A stretch of 25,000 nucleotides of DNA, taken from the NCBI GenBank assembly GCA_002005505.1, contig MVGU01001339.1, forward strand, positions 1 to 25,000, given 5' to 3'. This document shows positions 18,479-25,000 of this stretch, piece after piece (position 1 is the first letter of the stretch; each line of letters begins with the position of its first letter). The translations under genes were made by a program, and so were the position numbers. Origin of the DNA: Botryococcus braunii. Lineage: Eukaryota; Chlorophyta; Trebouxiophyceae. The notes beneath the pieces are model-generated. The model saw only the letters and a list, made by a program, of their open reading frames with translations, searched no databases and was not told where the DNA came from.

Positions 18479-19815
18479 ATGTTGGGGAGGTATTTGCACC
18501 CACCAGCAGCTATGGGGCAAGGAGGGCTGTGCTGGCAGTGGCTGCCACACAGAATCTTGAGATCCACCAAGTGGATATCAAAACGGATTTTCTCAATGGG
18601 GAGTTGGAGGAAGAGGTCTATGCAACCCAACCACCAGGATTTGAGAATGGCAACACGAGGGTTGTGTGCAAGCTCAGGAAGGCACTATACGGTCTAAAAC
18701 AAGCCCCACGGGCTTGGCACAAGACTTTGAGCGACAACTTGAGCGTGATGGGGTATAGTGTGTGCAAGAGCGATGCGGGCGTATACATCAGGAGGGCCCC
18801 TGATGGTAACCTGTCCTTTATTCTTGTTTATGTCGATGTTCTTCTTATAGTTGCCAGAGTGGTTGCAGAGATTGAGTGGGGGAAAGAGTTGTTGAAGAAG
18901 GACTTCACCATCCATGATTTGGGAGAGGTGAATGATTTCCTGGGGTGTCAGGTCCTAAGCAATAGAGTTCAGGGCACTATTTCCATGAGTTGCACTCCCA
19001 AGATTGATGCTCTTGTGGAAAAGTTTGGCGTTGCTGATGATGGGCGTGTGGTTGATACCCCCATGTCCAAGGACTTCGTGGCTAGCAGCAGACCCGAGTC
19101 CTCAGATGGTATGTCACATGGGGGAGGTACCCCACTGCCACCTGGTCATCGATACTGCGAGTTGATTGGATCGTTGCTATATATTGCCAATACGACCCGG
19201 CCTGACATTTCTCGGGCTGTTGGAGTGTTGTCAAGGTATAGAATGACACCCACTACCTCACACTGGAATGAGGCCATTCGAGTGCTGAAGTACTTGAGAG
19301 ATACCAGAGAATTAGCTCTTACTCTGGGTGAAAAGGGGCCTGAGCTAGAAGGCTATGTTGATGCCGACTATGCTGGGGACCTGGACCACAGGTATTCCAC
19401 CACTGGCTATGTTCTATCAGTCTATGGTAGTGCCGTGGTTTGGGGAAGCAAGAAGCAGAGCTCAGTTGCTACCTCAACTGTGCAAGCCGAGTTTATGGCA
19501 GCCGGCCATATTGTGAAGGAAGCCAACTAGCTTATAAGGGGCTTCTTGGAAGAGATCGGGGCTGCACCTTGGAGGGTCAAAATTTTCTGTGACACCCAAG
19601 GATGCACTTCCAATTTACGGAACCCCCTTTAGTCCAAATTCACAAAGCATGTTGCAGTAAGCTTCCACTATGCTAAAGAAGCTATGGCACTTGGGCAGGT
19701 AGATATCCTCTATGTAGAATCTGCTCGAAATGTGGCTGACATTATGACCAAGCCACTTGCTAAGCCCGTGTTTGTTGGTCATCGTGATTCACTAGGTTTG
19801 AGAAGATACACATAA
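18467..19815 (+). pseudogene. Copia reverse transcriptase core and RNase H
   Basis: RVT_2 motifs follow in order: DVGEVFAPTSSYGARRAVLA, QNLEIHQVDIKTDFLNGELE, EVYATQPPGFE, ALYGLKQAPRAWH, then VYVDVLLIVARV. The active site should be YVDD; codon 18838-18840 is GTT, giving YVDV. Then come FTIHDLGEVNDFLGCQ, LIGSLLYIANTTRPDISRAV and the RNase H block YVDADYAGDLDHRYSTTGYV, KKQSSVATSTVQAEFMAAGH. An in-frame TAG at 19528 replaces the expected Trp after KEAN, and a second TAG is at 19630. Beyond them the frame still reads SKFTKHVAVSFHYAKE and ARNVADIMTKPLAKPVF to TAA at 19813. Confidence 0.95.
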
Positions 19816-19820
19816 AGCAT

Positions 19821-19835
19821 GCAGGCAAGGGGAAG
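19821..19835 (+). promoter_or_regulatory. Polypurine tract
   Basis: GCAGGCAAGGGGAAG lies directly before TGTTGAG, the expected place and composition for the plus-strand primer of an LTR element. It begins only 6 bases after the last stop codon. Confidence 0.85.
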
Positions 19836-20536
19836 TGTTGAGTTCTGAACATTATTGTTGAATGCCTTGTGCTTTCAGTAATCTTCAGGTGTGCACTATT
19901 AGGATATGGGTCCATTGAGAACATAAGGTACCTTAAGACACGTTAGGTTGTGGTCGATTTCGAACATAAGGTACAATCTGATCTAGATTACGCGTTAGTG
20001 TGAAAGGACTACTAAAGCTGCGATCACCGCATAGTCGAGCAACTGGTTTGGAAAGATACTGAGCACATAAGGATGCCAGTCTTGTTCATGCACTTGCATG
20101 TGTCTAAAGAGCCGACAGTCGTCGAGAACTGTAGCTGGAGAGGCACGAACTTACGACCTGTCTGCTTGCTTACAGGTGCGGTGACGCAGGGTGTGTATTG
20201 GTAATGTGTTCATGTTTGATTGCTTGTTTGTAAGTGAACCATCTTAGTGTACAATCAAGTCTCCCAAACAGCTAAGGGACGGAGTCTTGATTGAGTATTG
20301 GAAGGTACTTGCTTTCAGCCGTCAGGAGCTTGTCCGTGTGTAGATGCTCATTGACATATCAATGTGTAACGGAACTGATTTGGAAAGATACTGGGCACAT
20401 AAGGATGCCAGTCTTGTTCATGCAGTTGCAATGTGTCTAAAGAGCAGACAGTCGTCGAGGACTGTAGCTGGAGAGGCACGAACTTACGACCTGTCTGCTT
20501 GCTTACAGGATACGCCACTGCCCATAACCTTTTACA
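19836..20536 (+). repeat. 3' LTR (701 bp) with internal duplication
   Basis: It starts TGTTGAG and ends CCATAACCTTTTACA, followed by the target duplication GCTTC. Bases 19836-20176 match 16291-16631. Then 194 bp (20177-20370) have no counterpart in the 5' LTR. After that, 20371-20536 repeat the segment from about 16494 to the LTR end. So the roughly 140-bp block with TTTGGAAAGATACTG...CTTACAGG is present twice here and once in the 5' LTR. Confidence 0.9.
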
Positions 20537-20610
20537 GCTTCCGTGTACTAACATGTAGTATACATGGTTCGGGGTTAAAATAACCTTCAATTTTCATCTA
20601 AATGTAAAAG

Positions 20611-20711
20611 CTTTGGAGGCCAAGGCTGTTGTGCCAGAAGACCCAACTAACACATCTGAGAGCAGCAAGCTGATGGCCCACTTGGCCACTGCAGCAGCGT
20701 TAATCAACTGA
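20611..20711 (+). CDS. Possible terminal exon, unknown product
   Basis: After a TGTAAAAG acceptor-like site the frame reads ALEAKAVVPEDPTNTSE, then SKLMAHLATAAALIN, and stops at TGA 20709-20711. The Ala/Glu/Ser-rich C-terminus looks coding, but there is no upstream exon: the copia element is immediately 5'. The stop codon lies inside the left arm of a 26-bp palindrome. Confidence 0.3.
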
Positions 20712-20728
20712 CCCGCGGGTCAGTTGAT
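20703..20728 (+). repeat. Perfect 26-bp palindrome
   Basis: Left half ATCAACTGACCCG and right half CGGGTCAGTTGAT, no spacer. It is followed by a weaker inverted repeat, ATATGTA-TGGCCGG-TACATAT (about 20728-20748). It could be an operator-like or recombination site, a cruciform, or a 3' UTR stem. Confidence 0.95.
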
Positions 20729-20880
20729 ATGTATGGCCGGTACATATATTAACCCAGCAGAGAAATATACATGCACATTCTCCTGTGCGCAGATGATTTG
20801 GTTTGCCCTTCATTCTCCCATGTGCTCGCTAACATGGAAGCTGCTGAATTAAGCCTGCATGTGAGAGGCACACGCGCGCA

Positions 20881-20896
20881 CACGCACGCGAACACG

Positions 20897-20973
<77 letters not shown>

Positions 20974-21090
20974 GCGCGCGCGCATGCACACACAGTTTGA
21001 GAGAAGGGGGAGGGATAGGGAAAGACGGAGACGGAGAAACGAGGCAGAAGAAAGGGAGAAGGTGGGGGGTGGGGGGTTGTGTGGGCAGAT
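20881..21090. repeat. (CA)n - (CG)6 - purine/G-rich tract
   Basis: (CA)n runs to 20970, then CGCGCGCGCGCGC (20971-20983), then a purine-rich tract ending in GGTGGGGGGTGGGGGG. The alternating CA/CG stretch is the kind of sequence that can adopt Z-DNA. Layout matches 1671-1897. Confidence 0.95.
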
Positions 21091-21350
21091 GACCCAAATA
21101 ATACACCCCATTTGACGGTGCTGCTGTTGGTTGTTTAGTGCATGCAGATCATCTGCGCAGATGATTGAGGATCATGAATTCATGCAAGCTGCTCAAGACC
21201 CAGCGGGACCAATTAGACTGCAGTGGACCAAGTAGAAAACCTTCATCGATCAAGAATTGCGTGCTGACTACAATTACAAGACGATGGGAAAACTGCCTAA
21301 GACAATGCTTTGCGAACAACTCAACTTTTTATATCTGAACTTTCCAACAT
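21078..21350 (+). repeat. Dispersed repeat, copy 2 (pairs with 1898-2150)
   Basis: It shares ordered blocks with 1898-2150 (GGGCAGATGAC, CATTTGAC, GGACCAATTAG, AGAAAACCTT, ACAATGCTT and others). It contains an extra segment with the perfect 18-bp palindrome ATCATCTGCGCAGATGAT at 21148-21165, which has no counterpart in copy 1. Confidence 0.65.
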
Positions 21351-21420
21351 TAGGTTGCCAACAGTAGAAGGCCGAGAAACGGTTTTGGGTACCCTTATGC
21401 ACCAACTTAAACTAGGATAC

Positions 21421-21660
<240 letters not shown>

Positions 21661-21689
21661 TGTATAGTTGACCATGTGTGGTTTGACAG

Positions 21690-22034
21690 AGCCTTGCAGA
21701 TTCACATTTCACACATAAATGATCTTTTAGACCGTAAAAGCGACATGCTATGGGATGACCTAGACGTCTCCCCACGAGCTCGCTCTTGTGCATCTCCAAG
21801 AGCATTATTCTGCAGATACCAAAGGTGGTTCGCACGTCCGCCTCATGTGCCACGTGGACGGCGTAAGAGTGCGCTCAAACTCCACCTTCCCAGTAGTACA
21901 TTGCGGACCTTCATGCGATTTAGATTAGGGTGTCATGACCTTCCTATTGATAAAGGTAGACAACAAGGTATCCCTCGAGACCAGATAATTGGCACGAGGT
22001 GCTCCTTGGAGCTCGTTGGTGATGAACATTGTTG
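21690..22034 (+). pseudogene. LINE (non-LTR retrotransposon) ORF, C-terminal fragment part 1
   Basis: The frame reads RYQRWFARPPHV, ALKLHLPSS, then FMRFRLGCHDLPIDKGRQQG, IPRDQ and SLELVGDEHCC. It resembles the region after the reverse transcriptase domain in many LINEs: RFRLG/S...H.L....GR...IPR..R.C..C......DE.H. The first Cys of the usual C-x2-C is not seen (IIGTRC). Everything upstream (endonuclease, RT) is missing; the TA/CA array abuts the fragment, and 5' truncation is normal for LINEs. Confidence 0.75.
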
Positions 22035-23060
22035 TGTAAACTGATGAGGACGTTAAGGACGTATGGATATATCCATACGTATATACGTGATGGCAAACGT
22101 ACATAAAGGCAAGGACAAAATGTCTAAGGACGCAATCAGTTTACTAAGCGGTTTTAGAAACATTGTATGACTTGAACTTTGTCACTTGTGAAGTACAAGG
22201 CAGTAGATACGCCTGCTTGCGTGTCTAGGAAAGAGTGTGTTGATCACCTAGGATGGTCATATAAGTACCTCCAGGCAGTACAGGTCTTGGACAAGTGACC
22301 ACTTGGTCACAAGTTAGAGACTCTATTGAGAGTGTACACATGTGTTTGATTAGAGCATCTGGTAGAGCAATAGGGATACACGTTGGCAGTAGAGCCAAGT
22401 CGTGGACACTTTATGTGACCATGCTGTACAGTACGGGCATCTCGAGAGCTGCGTACCGTTACTGACGGTTACGATCGAGAGGTATAGAAACGCTAGATCA
22501 TGAACAGGCTTGGCAGTCGCATGATGTGAAAGATCTCATGTCCGCGCTCCAAGCTGGTCATTGCATGTTCAGTATTTTGTGGTTTCAGAGTGAATGCTGC
22601 TTTGCACACAAAAGTCCGGGTAAGTTCACGATTAACGGAATGGTAACGGTTGCAGCCGGGTAGCTGCGATCGCGCGGTTTAGATGTTTATTTGCTGATAA
22701 CTTCATTGCTCATGCATTGGTGTATGTGTAATTTGAACAGGAAGGTGAAGCTTGTTTTGTGACTGTTGTGAACACAGTAATTACTTATAAGAGCTACCGT
22801 GTACCAAGGGTGTAAACCTGGGAAGGAGCGAACATTGTGGAGTACTCCTCACTAGTGTCCTGTGTGTTAAAACTTCTGTGACTGCTGTTGGCTAAGGGCG
22901 CCTACGAGAGAGCAGTCGGCAGATCTAGATGGCAGTACGATACTGATCTAGATAGCATATTGACGTTAAGGGTGTTCCATTGACAGATACGTTCCTCTGC
23001 ATGCGAGCGGATTTGCTGATAGTTACGACCACTACATACCCATACACTTCAATCATCATC
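22035..23060 (+). mobile_element. About 1 kb insertion splitting the LINE fragment (class unknown; possible solo LTR)
   Basis: The LINE reading frame stops making sense after DEHCC and resumes at 23066 with FTCPAVQHVRQQF, so the sequence between is foreign to it. TGTTG occurs on both edges (22030-22034 and 23061-23065), and the insert begins TGTAAACTGATG, as an LTR might. It ends ATCATCATC rather than CA. No coding sequence is seen inside. It contains a perfect 22-bp palindrome at 22059-22080 (ACGTATGGATA and its inverse) and a hairpin GTGACCA-CT-TGGTCAC near 22296. Confidence 0.55.
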
Positions 23061-23062
23061 TG

Positions 23063-23222
23063 TTGTTCACTTGTCCGGCTGTACAACATGTACGGCAGCA
23101 ATTTATGCATCTCTTTCAACAAAGGACTCGATCTGTACAAACGTTTATGTGGCAAGAAGACCTTCAAGGGGTTGCCAAATTTGTGACAATAGCCTTGGAG
23201 AGCTACCTCACTCTCCCAGGTG
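23063..23222 (+). pseudogene. LINE ORF C-terminal fragment part 2
   Basis: It reads FTCPAVQHVRQQFMHLFQQR, then SVQTFMWQEDLQGVAKFVT and IALESY. A CPA-QxVR...LF...FMWQxDL..VA.FV pattern is what I expect after the Cys/His motif in this LINE type, so it continues part 1 across the insertion. The frame runs on to 23374 with no further recognisable content. Confidence 0.7.
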
Positions 23223-23374
23223 CTGTGCGACCTTCGTTGGCTAGATATGGGTCATTCATTGTACTGCCGTCCTGTTCAGCCCTAGTGGCTGGTCTTTGTC
23301 GGATGAAATCTTTCCTTCCTTCCCTTGGGCCAATAAGGGACCGGCATGGGAGTCGTACCTGCTGCGGGACATGA

Positions 23375-24456
23375 AGAGTTTCAGGTCAGAGAGTAACGAA
23401 AATCTTATCATGGTCTTGCATGCATCTGGCAGTTCCGGGCACCGGCATCTGTGCGCACTTCTAGGCTCGAATACCATTTACACGTGATATGGTTTAAAAG
23501 CTTCCTGGTTGTTGCGAGCATCTGCAATAGCCTTACCTTAGACGGTTAAGTGCAGTGCACGGCAGCGCTGCAGCTAACGGCAGTCTGCGTGAGGAGCCGA
23601 CCATCCGCCTGCCTCGTCTCTTCATATAGGAAGGTATGCTTCTAGACTGACAGTGAGCTCACTGGCCCTGTCTTTCCTGATGTATCTTTGAGGCCAAGAG
23701 CTCTTTTGGGACGCTCAGTGCCCATGTCCCACTCGGGGATAAAGGTCAGGCAGTAGGTTATCAAATGCAGCAAATTTACCAAGATCTCTTTACTTGTAGA
23801 TGTCTCGTCGTCGCTTCTAAGCTTGGGGTAGACTGGCCGGACTAGCCGAACGTTCCAAACCGCCCTTCTATGTGTCCGAAAACCTACGCCGTCGACTTGT
23901 AGGCGTCACTAAGACTTGATTTGTGGTTCAAGAGTAAGTTATTGTGAGAATGTAATGAGACAGCGTTTATTTGAAGTGATCAGGGTTAGGATTTTACTCG
24001 GGTAAGCCTGTCCTGGGACGGACCAAGAAGCCCGCGAACCTTCTTGCATAGCCTTGAAATGGCCCTGATGATTGCATTGAAGTCCATATTAGTCGCTGAA
24101 AGGTCTGGAACCTTATGCGTAAAGAAGCAAGGACAATCACGCGTGTTCCGGGATCCCCGCAGTCTTATATCCGTGTGCCCGGGTCATAAAGGGCCTTGCA
24201 TGTGAAAGATAAATAAATATCACATGAATGTTGTTGATAAAGGTGCATTATACCTCCTAGCTGGAGTGTTGGCACTTCCGTCAACACCGGCCTGGGGCAT
24301 GCGTCGCTGTTATCGGTGCCTTGTGGTTTCTTTAAAAGAATTTGTGCTATTTCAATCATTAATTATTTGAAAACAATATTGTGGTGTGGAGTTTGAGTTG
24401 CCACGGGGGGAACAATAAAAGAGTTTTGGGGTCTGAGATGCATGTTTGCATTTCAG
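23375..24456. other. No supported gene
   Basis: Short open frames on both strands lack motifs. The end of the stretch has a pyrimidine-poor but acceptable acceptor (GCATTTCAG, 24448-24456) that leads into the next exon-like segment. LINE 3' UTR sequence may account for part of it. Confidence 0.4.
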
Positions 24457-24780
24457 GTCTATGGCGAACCAAATCGAGACATCAGACGTCCAACTGATGT
24501 GCGTGCGCTTTAGAGAGTGCCGAGGCTTCATAAGCAAGGCGGACATCGTGGAGAAAGGGTTAATTTGCCTTCGGCCGGGCTGCAATTACAATTTTGCAGC
24601 GCTAAATGCCTCCACCTGCATTACCTGGGAGACGTGGAGAAGGAACACGAAGAGTACGCAGGAGCTGCCACCTATGACATCGTCCGAGGAAAGCTACAGC
24701 AGCTGAACCCAACATCGGTAATATACCTTGCAGGGGGTTTAAGCATGTGGAGATGTGCAAAGTCAGAGGTCCAGGTCAGA
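24457..24780 (+). CDS. Exon-like segment read in two frames; possible MYND-like Cys/His cluster
   Basis: After the CAG acceptor, ATG at 24461 opens MANQIETSDVQLMCVRFREC, continuing to LICLRPGCNYNF. The next frame then looks more coding: FCSAKCLHLHYLGDVEKEHE, YAGAATYDIVRGKLQQLNP and SVIYLAGGL. A shift of one base near 24590 would join them into C-x..-CNYNFCSAKCLHLHY, which weakly resembles a MYND zinc finger (F-C-S-x-x-C...H). It could be a damaged exon, a sequence error, or two exons with an overlooked mini-intron. The gene would continue past 24780 or be cut by the window end. Confidence 0.35.
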
Positions 24781-25000
24781 GGTAGTGCGCGATCTCCTCG
24801 ATCACTTCCTTTCCTATTGGGGAAAGACGTGTTTGGGGAAATCGCGCACAATCACAGGTTTGGACCTCTGCATGCGGCGGTATGTTTAAAGTTGGTTGAA
24901 TTTTGAACTGTTTGGTTGAATATGCAACAAGATTCTAATGACTGCTCTTTTGCATAGTACATTTTTAGTTTACGCTGTCGGGGCAAGCCAGCAATTTATT
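24781..25000. other. Window end, no feature
   Basis: The open frame continues to a stop at 24904 without recognisable content; the last 95 bases are A/T-rich and featureless. Confidence 0.4.

Larger units (their letters stand above)
16286..20541 (+). mobile_element. Ty1/copia-type LTR retrotransposon, internally deleted, with target-site duplication
   Basis: The element occupies 16291-20536 and is flanked by the 5-bp duplication GCTTC (16286-16290 and 20537-20541). In order it carries: 5' LTR (16291-16658), half-tRNA PBS (16659-16675), the end of integrase (16731-17111 and on), a linker, reverse transcriptase, RNase H (stop at 19813-19815), a purine tract ending at 19835, and 3' LTR (19836-20536). 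Integrase before RT marks the copia superfamily. Gag, protease and most of integrase are missing; only about 60 bp separate the PBS from integrase. Frameshifts, several stops and a changed RT active site make it incapable of making its own enzymes. It could still be copied in trans if its ends are recognised. Confidence 0.93.

Noticed and set aside
22041..22080. Hammerhead ribozyme core (CTGATGAG)
   Set aside because: The CTGATGA box is present but the required GAAA after stem II is not, and no stem I/III pairing fits.
22035..23060. Spliceosomal intron in the LINE fragment
   Set aside because: A GTAAAC donor-like start exists, but there is no AG at the point where the LINE frame resumes.

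Overview
The window is eukaryotic, intron-containing and repeat-rich. It has long (CA)n, (TA)n and purine-rich tracts, GT-AG introns of about 50-270 bp, and degraded transposable elements of three classes: Ty1/copia, Helitron and LINE. The best taxonomic hint is the primer-binding site of the copia element. It matches over 17 nt the complement of the 5' half of a plant-type initiator tRNA-Met (recalled sequence, not searched). Together with a LINE carboxy-terminal motif that I associate with algal elements, this suggests a green alga or another green-lineage genome. I cannot name the species.

Layout. 1-2780: low-complexity tracts and no gene I can defend. 2783-about 4700 (minus): a multi-exon gene of unknown function; five introns can be placed with matching phases, and there is one apparent 1-nt frameshift. 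4800-6135: dispersed-repeat pieces. 6235-7971 (plus): a second multi-exon gene whose four main exons join in phase to about 336 aa, with an Agenet/Tudor-like motif. 8000-9930: tandem duplications and a higher-order CA-rich array. 9930-12091 (minus): the N-terminal part of a Helitron Rep protein (DUF6570-like plus Helitron_like_N with the HUH motif), cut off by the CA array before the tyrosines and helicase. 12277-13983 (minus): further exon-like sequence of unknown function. 14259-15109: a 133-bp tandem duplication and a second copy of the dispersed repeat.

16291-20536 holds a structurally bounded copia-type retrotransposon, with TSD GCTTC, LTRs, half-tRNA PBS and polypurine tract. It has lost gag, protease and most of integrase, and carries frameshifts, stops and a YVDD-to-YVDV change. 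20611-21660: a possible terminal exon ending in a 26-bp palindrome, a second copy of a microsatellite-anchored repeat, and a (CA)(TA)(CA) array. 21690-23222: the C-terminal end of a LINE ORF split by about 1 kb of foreign sequence. 24457-24780: an exon-like segment read in two frames.

No gene set here acts together as a pathway. The most informative signals are in the copia element. The 5' LTR looks like a deletion recombinant between internal LTR repeats. The end of U5 carries an 11-nt sense copy of the primer tRNA anticodon-loop sequence, which can pair with the PBS. I see no convincing new multi-gene system.
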